Below, piece after piece: positions 39,301 to 46,123 of a DNA stretch of 51,661 nt. Made by a program: the position numbers and the translations under genes. The notes under the pieces were generated by a model. The model was not told the DNA's origin and ran no database searches. It worked only from the letters and a program-made list of their open reading frames with translations. Positions within the stretch are counted from its first letter, which is position 1, and each line of letters begins with the position of its first letter. Source of the DNA: Clostridia bacterium (GTDB lineage: Bacteria > Bacillota > Clostridia > Oscillospirales > CAG-382); contig JAFSGD010000063.1 of assembly GCA_017434845.1 (NCBI GenBank), forward strand, positions 1 through 51,661, written 5' to 3'.

Positions 39301-39489
39301 CTTATCGGCAATAGAAGTATCGGTCATTATAGTTGCGGGGTTAGAGTTGCAAAGCACAACCTCATAGCCCTCTTCCTTAAGAGCCAAGCAAGCCTGAGTG
39401 CCCGCATAGTCAAATTCCGCCGCCTGACCGATAACGATAGGACCGGAACCGATTATCAATATCTTTTTAATGTCTGTTCTCTTTGCCAT
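36316..39489 (-). CDS. carB: Carbamoyl-phosphate synthase large subunit
   Basis: 1057 residues, two homologous ATP-grasp halves: GSGPIVIGQAAEFDYAG at the start and GAGPIRIGQGVEFDYST near 560. Each is followed by its ATP and carbamate sites, and a C-terminal MGS-like regulatory domain (about 935-1057) is present. It makes carbamoyl phosphate for PyrB. The glutaminase subunit carA is not beside it and not elsewhere in the window, so it must be encoded outside it or the enzyme must use ammonia. Confidence 0.96.
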   Translation of the reverse strand: MAKRTDIKKILIIGSGPIVIGQAAEFDYAGTQACLALKEEGYEVVLCNSNPATIMTDTSIADKVYMEPLTLEYIAKILRYERPDAIVPGIGGQTGLNLAMQLEKKGILRECEVELLGTSSESIERAEDRELFKELCQSIGEPTIPSEITYGLEEAKKAAAEIGYPVVLRPAFTLGGTGGGFANNEEELVEIGLNAFKLSPVHQVLIEKSVRGYKEIEFEVMRDSNDHAITICGMENVDPVGVHTGDSVVVAPIMTLNDHDLKMLNDSAIKIIRELKIEGGCNVQFALDPHSSQYYLIEVNPRVSRSSALASKASGYPIARVTAKIAVGMALEDISIANTNAAFEPSLDYVIAKLPRFPFDKFASAPNTLGTQMKATGEIMSIGSNLEECFLKAVRSLETGADHYRIPKFANMPDSELLPYISEFKDDTIFAVCELIRRGVSLEQIHDITKITPYFLQAFANIVAMEQKLSANKGDFAVLAEAKKLGFCDKIIAKLWDMSELDVYSARKENGLFPIYRMVDTCHTGAYIPYFYSSYTGENASRITDKEKIIVLGAGPIRIGQGVEFDYSTVHAVTTIKNSGYEAIIVNNNPETVSSDYTTADKLYFEPLTPEDVMNIIEFEKPIGVIASLGGQTAINLAEPLMKRGVKIIGTDCDAIERAENRDSFEKILESLNIPQPKGKAVTNIDDGIAAAAEIGYPVLVRPSFVLGGRAMQIVASEEQLRRYLRTAVEIDEDKPVLVDKYIQGKEVEVDAICDGRDVFVPGIMEMVERTGIHSGDSISVYPAFSISDKVKGIILQYAKKLGLGIGIVGLYNIQFIVDENDNVFIIEVNPRSSRTVPFLSKATGYSLADIATEVILGKSLKEQGIFDIYPEEKKRWYVKVPVFSFNKIRGLDAYLSPEMKSTGEAIGYDDKLNRALYKALQASGMYLQNYGTVLVTVADKDKDEALPLIRRFYNLGFNIEATEGTANFLKSNGIRTHILKKISDGSDEIPEAIRRGHIAYVINTRDIGAADQASDGVEIRRCATENNVTIFTALDTVRVLLDVLEETTLTISTIDS

Positions 39490-39515
39490 GTTGAGCCTCC
39501 TATATAAGTTAAATT

Positions 39516-40733
39516 TTAAACGTTTTTATAAACCGCTTTCCCGTTACAGACCGTCAGAACGCATCTGCCGAAAAGCTTTTCGCCGACAAAGGGCGTTGAC
39601 TTCCCTTTCGACAAAAACTCGTTGGGATCAACGGTGAATTCTTCGTTAAGATCCCAAACCGTAATATCATCACCGAGCGGAATTCCAAACCGTTTTCTCG
39701 GGTTAATGCATAATAGATCAACAAGCTTCTCTAAAGTGATGATGCCCGTTTTAACAAGCCTTGTATAAAGAATCGGCAGTGCGGTTTCGATTCCGACTAT
39801 GCCGAAAGCGCTGTTCTCAAGACCCTTTGATTTTTCTTCGGCAGAGTGAGGTGCATGGTCGGTCGCGATCATGTCGATGGTTCCGTCTTTAATGCCTTCA
39901 ATAAGTGCAAGCCTGTCTTCCGCAGAGCGAAGCGGCGGGTTCATTTTGATTCTGCCGTCCTCTTGAAGATCGCTGTCATCCATAACAAGATAATGAGGTG
40001 CAGTCTCGCAGGTTATATCGACTCCCTCTTTTTTTGCTTTTCTGATTATCTCTACACTCTCTTTTGTTGAAATATGGCAAACGTGGTATTTGCAACCGAT
40101 TTCGGAAGCAAGCTTTATATCGCGAGCTATCTGGGCATATTCGCTTTCAGAGCAAATGCCGCGGTGGGCGTGTGCCTTAGCGTATTCTCCATCATGGATA
40201 TATCCGCCCTTCAATAACGAGTTTACCTCGCAATGTGCAACGATCATTTTGCCGAGTTCTTTTGCTTTTAACATTGCCGCACGCATCATATCATCTTCCT
40301 GAACACCGCGACCGTCATCTGAAAAGGCGATGCAATCAGGCGCCGTAGAATCCATGTCGGCAAGCTCCAAGCCCGCCTGCATAACCGTTATTGCCGCATA
40401 AGGATAAACGTTAATAACAGAATCGCGCTCAATAATATCAAGCTGTTCTTTAAGATGCGCGGCATTATCGGGAACGGGCTTTAGGTTCGGCATTGTGCAA
40501 ACCGCCGTATAACCGCCGCGTGCCGCCGCCATACTCCCGCTTTTTATGGTTTCTTTATAAGAAAAACCCGGTTCACGAAAATGCACATGCACATCGCAAA
40601 AGCCGGGAAAAACAAAATATTCTTTATCATCGGAAAAAGAATCGGCGAAAGAGGACAAAACACCCTCGGATCGAAGGTTAAAACCATTTTGCGTTTCGGG
40701 AGTGATGAATTTGTATTTTCCCAATGCGGACAT
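39516..40733 (-). CDS. pyrC: Dihydroorotase
   Basis: 405 residues, class I type. The metal motif is DVHVHFREPGFSYKETI, followed by GGYTAVCTMPNLKPVPD, MIVAHCEVN, HVCHISTKESVE and MIATDHAPHSAEEK. The metal-bridging lysine is replaced by Asp-type chemistry in class I members, which fits FSDDGRG here. ATG 40733 follows AGAGAGG; the frame from 40772 covers the leader. First gene of the pyr operon. Confidence 0.95.
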   Translation of the reverse strand: MSALGKYKFITPETQNGFNLRSEGVLSSFADSFSDDKEYFVFPGFCDVHVHFREPGFSYKETIKSGSMAAARGGYTAVCTMPNLKPVPDNAAHLKEQLDIIERDSVINVYPYAAITVMQAGLELADMDSTAPDCIAFSDDGRGVQEDDMMRAAMLKAKELGKMIVAHCEVNSLLKGGYIHDGEYAKAHAHRGICSESEYAQIARDIKLASEIGCKYHVCHISTKESVEIIRKAKKEGVDITCETAPHYLVMDDSDLQEDGRIKMNPPLRSAEDRLALIEGIKDGTIDMIATDHAPHSAEEKSKGLENSAFGIVGIETALPILYTRLVKTGIITLEKLVDLLCINPRKRFGIPLGDDITVWDLNEEFTVDPNEFLSKGKSTPFVGEKLFGRCVLTVCNGKAVYKNV

Positions 40734-40792
40734 AATATACCTCTCTGAATCGCTCACACAGAAAAAAAACATCTGTGCCTCTATTTCATAAA

Positions 40793-40822
40793 ATTATACC
40801 ACATATTGCGCTTGATTGTCAA
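40793..40822 (-). promoter_or_regulatory. Promoter of the pyr operon
   Basis: Minus-strand TTGACA (40817-40822), 18-base spacer, TATAAT (40793-40798), about 60 bases before pyrC. The leader has a small CACAGA/TCTGTG hairpin with a T-rich loop, but no PyrR-binding loop or long attenuator was recognised. Confidence 0.8.
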
Positions 40823-40823
40823 T

Positions 40824-40868
40824 ATGACATTTCGAACAAAAGCTAATATCTTTTATTCGAAATGTCAT
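40824..40868. repeat. 13-bp perfect inverted repeat between ddh and pyrC
   Basis: ATGACATTTCGAA (40824-40836) and TTCGAAATGTCAT (40856-40868) are exact inverted copies 19 bases apart, ending 1 base upstream of the pyrC -35 box. It can end ddh transcription as a long hairpin (although no T-run follows) or act as an operator for pyrC. Confidence 0.6.
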
Positions 40869-40886
40869 AACAGAATGCAATATTGT

Positions 40887-41873
40887 TTAAAGCATAGTCG
40901 CTCTAAGTTCTTCGTCAGAGCGCGAGCTCAAATAAGCGGGCGCGATATCAAAAACGGTTTTGCAACCGCTTGCACCCTCGCAGTTGAGTCTATATGCCGC
41001 ACGAGCATACGCAACGATAACCGATGCGGTAAACTCGGGGTTGGAATCAAGCTTCAAGCTGTATTCGATAATATGATTATGCTCGGAATTCAAGCCGGTT
41101 CTGCCGCTTCTTATAACAAAGCCGCCGTGAGGGATTCCGCTGTGATCGCGCTCGAGTTCTTCTTTGGTTATGAAATGTACAGTGGTATCGTAGTCGGCAA
41201 AATAATTGGGCATAGACTTGATTTCCGCTTCGATTCGAGCTTTATCCGCACCTTCTTCGGCAACAACGAAGCATTCGCGAATATGCTTTTGGCGGGTTGT
41301 AAGCTCGGGCTCAGAGCCGCTTCTGACCGCATCCAGCGCAGAATCAACGGGAATTGTATATTGCTTTCCGTCGAGAACGCCTTCGATGCGGCGTATCGCA
41401 TCGGAATGCCCTTGCGAAACACCCTTACCCCAGAAAGTATAATCCTTTCCATCGGGCAATATCGCCGAAGCATAAAGACGGTTGAGAGAAAACATACCCG
41501 GATCCCAACCGGCAGAAATAACGGCAATCTTGCCCGAAGAAGCGGCTACCGAATCAACGTTTGCAAAATGCTCGGGTATTTTTGCATGCGTATCGAAGCT
41601 GTCAACAACGTTAAAATATTTTACCATCTCGGGTGTTTGTACGGGAAGATCGGTTGCACTTCCGCCGCAAAGGATCATAACGTCGATCGAATCGGCAAGC
41701 TCTTTTGCCTTATCGGCATGATAAACGGGAACACCCTCGGTTGCGATCTTAAGCTTTGAAGGATCGCGACGGGTGAATACCGCAACGAGTTCAAGGTCGT
41801 TGTTTTGTCTTATTGCGCTTTCAACACCTCTGCCAAGGTTGCCATAGCCAAAAATACCAATTCGAATGCTCAT
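40887..41873 (-). CDS. ddh: meso-Diaminopimelate D-dehydrogenase
   Basis: 328 residues. NADPH-dependent one-step amination of tetrahydrodipicolinate to meso-DAP, giving lysine and the peptidoglycan cross-link residue. NADP fold IRIGIFGYGNLGRGVESAI, then VAVFTRRDP, DSFDTHAKIPEHF, SAGWDPGMFSLNR and FWGKGVSQGHSDAIRRI are typical. ATG 41873 follows GGAGGA; the longer frame to 41999 runs through the promoter and was rejected. Confidence 0.95.
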   Translation of the reverse strand: MSIRIGIFGYGNLGRGVESAIRQNNDLELVAVFTRRDPSKLKIATEGVPVYHADKAKELADSIDVMILCGGSATDLPVQTPEMVKYFNVVDSFDTHAKIPEHFANVDSVAASSGKIAVISAGWDPGMFSLNRLYASAILPDGKDYTFWGKGVSQGHSDAIRRIEGVLDGKQYTIPVDSALDAVRSGSEPELTTRQKHIRECFVVAEEGADKARIEAEIKSMPNYFADYDTTVHFITKEELERDHSGIPHGGFVIRSGRTGLNSEHNHIIEYSLKLDSNPEFTASVIVAYARAAYRLNCEGASGCKTVFDIAPAYLSSRSDEELRATML

Positions 41874-41909
41874 AATCATATCCTCCGATATACTGAAAAG
41901 AATAACGAC

Positions 41910-41938
41910 ATAATAGCACACAGCTTTTGTTTTTTCAA
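41910..41938 (-). promoter_or_regulatory. Promoter of ddh
   Basis: Minus-strand TTGAAA (41933-41938), 17-base spacer, TATTAT (41910-41915), 36 bases before the ATG. It overlaps nothing upstream except the gap after the DUF6054-like gene. Confidence 0.65.
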
Positions 41939-41955
41939 TATTTTTCCTGCAATTT

Positions 41956-42279
41956 TCAAAGCAATTCTTCAAGTTTTTCAAGAAAAGCTTCTTCGCCAAC
42001 CGTGTTCATCTTAAAGAACATTGCTTGGCTTCCGCCAGCGGTTATACCTGACAAATAAATATCTTCGCCGTTTTGAAACAGAGTTACCGTAAGGCTGACG
42101 CGGTTACCGCCGAAATAGCTGTATCTTTCGAAAACCCTTACACTGCACCTCGAATTTCCGCATTCGAAATCGCTTAATTCCTCAAGCGATGCAGATGCGC
42201 TTCCGTTTAATATGCCATCAGTAATATTATTTAATATTTCCCCAAAATCGCCGCGAAGCTTTCTTTCGAGCTTTGCCAT
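41956..42279 (-). CDS. Small conserved protein, possibly DUF6054
   Basis: 107 residues starting MAKLERKLRGDFGEILNNIT with a central FERYSYFGGNRVSLTVTLF and the C-terminal LSGITAGGSQAMFFKMNTVGE. This pattern recalls the DUF6054 family of Clostridia, but I am not certain. No signal or membrane segment. It starts 1 base after the preceding small gene (RBS GGAGGA inside that gene's end), so the two form one unit. Confidence 0.6.
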   Translation of the reverse strand: MAKLERKLRGDFGEILNNITDGILNGSASASLEELSDFECGNSRCSVRVFERYSYFGGNRVSLTVTLFQNGEDIYLSGITAGGSQAMFFKMNTVGEEAFLEKLEELL

Positions 42280-42280
42280 A

Positions 42281-42457
42281 TTATCCTCCTATAATCGTGT
42301 ATTCAAGCATTTCATAATGAAGCTTGGTTCCGACGTCGATTCCCTGCGGAAGCAACGCCATAGCTATAAAGATGCTGTCTTCGTCTTCCCTGCCGATTTC
42401 GCGAAGATATGCATATTCTCCTTCGATTTTTATAACCTCGTAATCTCTCGGTTCCAT
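42281..42457 (-). CDS. 58-residue hypothetical protein
   Basis: An open frame from ATG 42457 (RBS AGAGG 6 bases before) to TAA 42281. It begins MEPRDYEVIKIEGEYAYLREIG and contains DSIFIAMALLPQGIDVGTKL. The beta-rich look with IEGEYAYLRE and a short hydrophobic core resembles small SH3/OB-like proteins such as the DUF3006 type, without proof. Support comes from its own promoter, good RBS, tight coupling to the next gene and protein-like composition. Confidence 0.65.
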   Translation of the reverse strand: MEPRDYEVIKIEGEYAYLREIGREDEDSIFIAMALLPQGIDVGTKLHYEMLEYTIIGG

Positions 42458-42490
42458 TTTTATACCTCTTTAAATCAATTATACTTTTAC

Positions 42491-42519
42491 AGTATAATAC
42501 ATATAAATAACGATTGCAA
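42491..42519 (-). promoter_or_regulatory. Promoter of the two small genes
   Basis: Minus-strand TTGCAA (42514-42519), 17-base spacer, TATACT (42491-42496). Confidence 0.65.
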
Positions 42520-42520
42520 T

Positions 42521-42556
42521 AGAAAAAGCCGACCTTTTAAAGATCGGCTTGTTTTT
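42521..42556 (-). terminator. Intrinsic terminator of the dlt-like operon
   Basis: Arms 42526-42534 and 42542-42550 (AAGCCGACC with GATCGGCTT, one wobble pair), then TTTTTC on the minus strand. It overlaps the end of the last gene region. Confidence 0.85.
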
Positions 42557-43128
42557 TAGATGCTGTCTTCGGAAGAATAAGAAATCGCGCTTACAACACC
42601 GTCGGTGAGGAACACGGTGAGAACCGAACCGTTCTTGACATAGCGAACTGCGCTGTCATTGGAATCGGTGGGTTCGCCGTAAAGAGAAGTAACTTTGGAT
42701 TTCGCATCGCCGATAGCCAATCCCTCAACGGTGGTAACGGTATCATCCTTAAGTTCGATGTTAAGAACGTAGTCAACGCCATCGATAGGATAGGTTCTGA
42801 TAATAACGCTGCCGTAGGTGTAAACCTTGTCGAGACCCTGGAACGCGCAAGATTCGGATTCATAATACTTGGTGGGCTCGCCGAGACCTTCGAGAAGCGA
42901 CGCCATAGGCGCATCGATCGAAACGTTAACGCCGTTAACCGCCATAACGTAGCCGTTGTTCTTTGCAACGGGAGTTCCCGCAGGTTCGTTTTTAGATACG
43001 GTTTCGGAGGTTTGAGCAGCTTCGGAAGAAGTGCTGTTTACGCTTTCTTCGGTAGTGCTCGAAGTGTTACAAGCAACGAGAGTTAGGCAAAGTGCCGCAA
43101 GAACGGCGAGTACGATAAGATTTTTCAC
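42556..43128 (-). CDS. Lipoprotein with internal start inside the SGNH gene
   Basis: If translated from GTG 43128 this gives 190 residues: KNLIVLAVLAALCLTLVAC is a lipoprotein signal with lipobox LVAC, then a Ser/Thr/Glu linker. Two similar segments follow, each with a (L/Y)GEPT turn (LLEGLGEPTKYY and VTSLYGEPTDSN) and YGSVIIRTYPIDG or NGSVLTVFLTDG. The fold may be SmpA/BLIP-like. AAAGGAG lies 9 bases before the GTG. This is the more likely natural gene, with the upstream SGNH gene once ending at the overlapping TAG. Its partner role in envelope modification is inferred from position only. Confidence 0.6.
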   Translation of the reverse strand: MKNLIVLAVLAALCLTLVACNTSSTTEESVNSTSSEAAQTSETVSKNEPAGTPVAKNNGYVMAVNGVNVSIDAPMASLLEGLGEPTKYYESESCAFQGLDKVYTYGSVIIRTYPIDGVDYVLNIELKDDTVTTVEGLAIGDAKSKVTSLYGEPTDSNDSAVRYVKNGSVLTVFLTDGVVSAISYSSEDSI

Positions 43129-44259
43129 TATACTGTTCTCCTTTGTTTCAATAGGACCGAGAGATACGATTTTTCCGTATTCAGCGATCTCTTTAAATTG
43201 TGCTTCTTTTGCTTTTTCGTAATCCTCAACCTTTTCCTGCCAAACCTCGCTGTATTCGGGGTTTTCGCGGTAGTCGGTGAGATCGTGGTTTTCAACAAGC
43301 CACTTGCCGAAATAATCGGCAAACTTTTCTGCGCCCGAAAGATTAAGATGCAAGCCCTTATCATAAGTGTCAACAGACATATCAAGACCGATCTCATCCT
43401 GCAAAGGAATAAAGTTGATATAGGAAAGCTCGTTTTCTTCGGCAAATTTAACCATTTGCGAATCCCATTGGTCGTACCAATAGGGCTCCTCGGTAGGCGC
43501 TTTGATCAGCACGAGCTCGATTCCTTTTTCTTTGCAAAGGTCGGTCATCATCTGCAAATATTTCATTGCATTATCGCCGAACTTATAATCATAGAGCAAT
43601 TCGGGCGGCGGAAAATCCTCCTGCGCCTTACTGTCAACGCGCATATAATAACCGTTGTGTGTTACCTTATTCTTCGTGTATATGTGTTTGAAATCATCAG
43701 CCGAAAGCTCCGACCAACGCGAATGATAACGGAACATCGGGAACACGTAATCAATAAAGTTTTCGCCCTCTTTAACCTTGCCGGTCTCTTTATCGACCGA
43801 ATCTTTAATCATCGAGGCTTTGATCGCGTTAACCTTTGATGACGACCAACGCATTCCGTCAAGAGTCATACGATTATAAGCTTCGCTCTGAGGCTCGTTG
43901 TATTTAAGCGCGAGAACGTTAAAAACAACAACCTTGGGCGTTTCGTAACGTAAAGTATCTTCCAAAAGATAATAAGAGTGCCACGTCAGCTGCTGTGCGC
44001 TTCCGCGTATATACGAGGTAATTCCGTATTCTTTCCAAAGCTCTATGGTCGAGATATTTTCATAAACCTCGCAGTCTCCAACCATAATAACCTCATGGTC
44101 AAGCTCTTCATCGTAATACTCTTCAATCATCGAGCCTTCAACTATGCCCGTTTGATATTTGGGAACGATAAGACACTGGACCGAGAAAAGGACGAACAGC
44201 CAAAAAACCAATATAAGCGCGGCAAAGGCAAGCTTTTTAAACTTAAATCTATGCTTCAT
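42556..44259 (-). CDS. DltD/AlgJ-like SGNH protein fused in frame to a lipoprotein
   Basis: 567 residues read as one frame. Residues 1-377 form a membrane-anchored SGNH-type protein: basic start, a signal anchor LAFAALILVFWLFVLFS, VIMVGDCEVYENIS (GDS-like block with Cys in place of the usual Ser) and DKGLHLNLSGAEKFADYF (the usual DxxH block). Such proteins partner MBOAT transferases such as DltB. Residues 378-567 are a complete lipoprotein with its own signal and lipobox. A ribosome site (AAAGGAG, 43138-43144) and GTG (43128) sit at the join, and an out-of-frame TAG overlaps that GTG. An indel may have removed the stop, or it may be a true fusion. ATG 44259 follows AGGAGG. Confidence 0.75.
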   Translation of the reverse strand: MKHRFKFKKLAFAALILVFWLFVLFSVQCLIVPKYQTGIVEGSMIEEYYDEELDHEVIMVGDCEVYENISTIELWKEYGITSYIRGSAQQLTWHSYYLLEDTLRYETPKVVVFNVLALKYNEPQSEAYNRMTLDGMRWSSSKVNAIKASMIKDSVDKETGKVKEGENFIDYVFPMFRYHSRWSELSADDFKHIYTKNKVTHNGYYMRVDSKAQEDFPPPELLYDYKFGDNAMKYLQMMTDLCKEKGIELVLIKAPTEEPYWYDQWDSQMVKFAEENELSYINFIPLQDEIGLDMSVDTYDKGLHLNLSGAEKFADYFGKWLVENHDLTDYRENPEYSEVWQEKVEDYEKAKEAQFKEIAEYGKIVSLGPIETKENSIVKNLIVLAVLAALCLTLVACNTSSTTEESVNSTSSEAAQTSETVSKNEPAGTPVAKNNGYVMAVNGVNVSIDAPMASLLEGLGEPTKYYESESCAFQGLDKVYTYGSVIIRTYPIDGVDYVLNIELKDDTVTTVEGLAIGDAKSKVTSLYGEPTDSNDSAVRYVKNGSVLTVFLTDGVVSAISYSSEDSI

Positions 44260-44270
44260 AACCGCGCCTC

Positions 44271-45857
44271 CTAAAATTGGGTGTAAATAAACTGCGAAGG
44301 ATCGTATCCAACGCCATATGCGCCGTAAACAAGAATAACTATCTGCAATGCCGCCATGATATGATAGCAACAGCCGAAGGGCTTGTTGTAAAGACGCTCA
44401 CGAACGTCAACTCCGTGCAGTTTAAACAGGCTAACGGCAAGAACGACCGCAAAACCGATCAACAGTATCGCATAATCCGCCGTTGTAAGACCGATATTGA
44501 GTAATTCGCCGTTTGTGAATACGGAAAAATCAAAATCCGTGAACATAGTTCCGACCATTTTAAAGGTCATAGGCACATCGCGATAGCAGTCGAACATTCT
44601 TATCGCAGACATAAGCAAAATGGTTCTGACTATCTCGAAAACGCCGTAAAACGCCTTCTCTTTGATATGAACTTTTTTATGGAATTTCGCATAAAGCGGT
44701 TCAAGCTCCTGAGAAACCATAATTACAACAAAGTTCATCAAGCCCCAAACGATAAAGTTCCATGCCGCACCGTGCCAAATACCGGTCGTAAGCCAAACGG
44801 CAAAGCTTGCCAAATAAACGGTTACACGCTTACCGATACCCTTCGGCAGATGCTCTCGCGACCATTTTGAAAGCTTTAACATAGGTCCGCAAACCGAAAT
44901 GGGATAGAAGATATAATCGGTAAACCATGTTCCCATGGTGATATGCCAACGGTTCCAATATTCCTTGATATTCTTCGAAAAATAAGGAAGATTGAAGTTT
45001 TCGGCAACCTTTATTCCCATTGCTTCGGCAATACCGATCGTTATATCTATACCGCCGGTAAAATCGCAATAAAGCTGGAATGCATAAAACAGCATTGCAA
45101 CGAAAACAAACGCACCCGAATACTCATCGGTATTGCCGATAAGCGTTGTAACACCCGTTATGAGTCTATCGGCAATAACGACCTTTTTGAAATAGCCCCA
45201 AAGGATGCGCATAACACCGCTTGTAACCGTTTTTCTTTCAAAGCGGTGCTCGGCAAAAAGAGTTGGAGCAAGATCGCCGTAACGGCTTATCGGGCCTTGT
45301 GCAAGCTGCGGAAAAAACGAAACGAAAAGCGCAAACTTAAATATGTTCTTCTGTGCTTCCTGCTTGCCGCGGTAAACGTCGATAATATAACCAAGCGACT
45401 GGAAGGTATAGAAGGAAATTCCCAACGGAACGATCATATCGACCGGTTTGAATTCAGCCGCATCATTGATGATATTATGAACGTTATGAAGAACGAAATT
45501 AGTGTATTTCGTTACGGCAAGAATGCCAAGATTGAAAAACAGACAAAGCAACAGCCATTTCCAGCGTTTTGCCTTCATCTTGTTTTTATATTTCTGTTTT
45601 TCCTCTTTTGTCAGCTCGCTCTTGTGAAGCTTAATATATTCCTTTTGTTCAAGGTTGATCTTTTCAACCTTTCTTGCGACAAGATATACAGAAACGGTCG
45701 TGGTTGCAATAAACACAAGATACCGCCAGTCAGCTATCGCATAGAAGGCATAGCTTGCAACCAACAAAAACGGCCATTGTGCCTTTTTGGGTATAACGTA
45801 AAAAAGCACAAGCGTTAATATCAGATAGCAAACAAAAGGCAACGAATTAAAAAGCAT
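44271..45857 (-). CDS. MBOAT-family transferase, DltB/AlgI-like
   Basis: 528 residues, many membrane segments. DltB/AlgI motifs: VPLGISFYTFQSLGYIIDVYRG, FVSFFPQLAQGPISRYGDL, the DFTGGIDI block, EYWNRWHITMGTWFTDYIFYP and the catalytic His362 in TGIWHGAAWNF. It carries acyl or aminoacyl groups across the membrane. It ends GVGYDPSQFIYTQF, resembling the C-terminal tail of some MBOATs and of DltX, in which a tyrosine relays the acyl group. It lies 8 bases after the carrier protein gene with only a weak RBS. Confidence 0.88.
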   Translation of the reverse strand: MLFNSLPFVCYLILTLVLFYVIPKKAQWPFLLVASYAFYAIADWRYLVFIATTTVSVYLVARKVEKINLEQKEYIKLHKSELTKEEKQKYKNKMKAKRWKWLLLCLFFNLGILAVTKYTNFVLHNVHNIINDAAEFKPVDMIVPLGISFYTFQSLGYIIDVYRGKQEAQKNIFKFALFVSFFPQLAQGPISRYGDLAPTLFAEHRFERKTVTSGVMRILWGYFKKVVIADRLITGVTTLIGNTDEYSGAFVFVAMLFYAFQLYCDFTGGIDITIGIAEAMGIKVAENFNLPYFSKNIKEYWNRWHITMGTWFTDYIFYPISVCGPMLKLSKWSREHLPKGIGKRVTVYLASFAVWLTTGIWHGAAWNFIVWGLMNFVVIMVSQELEPLYAKFHKKVHIKEKAFYGVFEIVRTILLMSAIRMFDCYRDVPMTFKMVGTMFTDFDFSVFTNGELLNIGLTTADYAILLIGFAVVLAVSLFKLHGVDVRERLYNKPFGCCYHIMAALQIVILVYGAYGVGYDPSQFIYTQF

Positions 45858-45865
45858 AATTCGGC

Positions 45866-46093
45866 TTATTCTTCATCAAGACGGCAAATAAGAGCATAAA
45901 GTGCCTTTGCCGAATTGAAGTTTTCGGGAATGATCTCTTCGGGAGGAATAGTAACATCGAACTTATCATCGATTTCGGAAATAAGAGAAACGATATCAAG
46001 AGAATCAAGGATCTTGTCGCCGACAAGATTTTCTTCGGCCTCAAAATCAACGTCGGGGTGAAGCTCACTGAGAATTTCTAAAAGTTCGTTCAT
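45866..46093 (-). CDS. Acyl/aminoacyl carrier protein, DltC-like
   Basis: 75 residues, acidic, with the phosphopantetheine serine Ser31 in DKILDSLDIVSLI. It is expected to carry the residue activated by the adenylation enzyme as a thioester to the MBOAT. DltC and short PCP/ACP proteins are not easily told apart, but the A-C-B-D gene order matches dlt. RBS AGAGG precedes the ATG. Confidence 0.85.
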   Translation of the reverse strand: MNELLEILSELHPDVDFEAEENLVGDKILDSLDIVSLISEIDDKFDVTIPPEEIIPENFNSAKALYALICRLDEE

Positions 46094-46123
46094 TGTAAAT
46101 AACCTCTCTTTTGTATTTTATTA

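Noticed and set aside
40734..40792. PyrR-binding attenuator before pyrC
   Set aside because: Only one small hairpin with a T-rich loop; the conserved PyrR loop and a terminator/antiterminator pair were not found.
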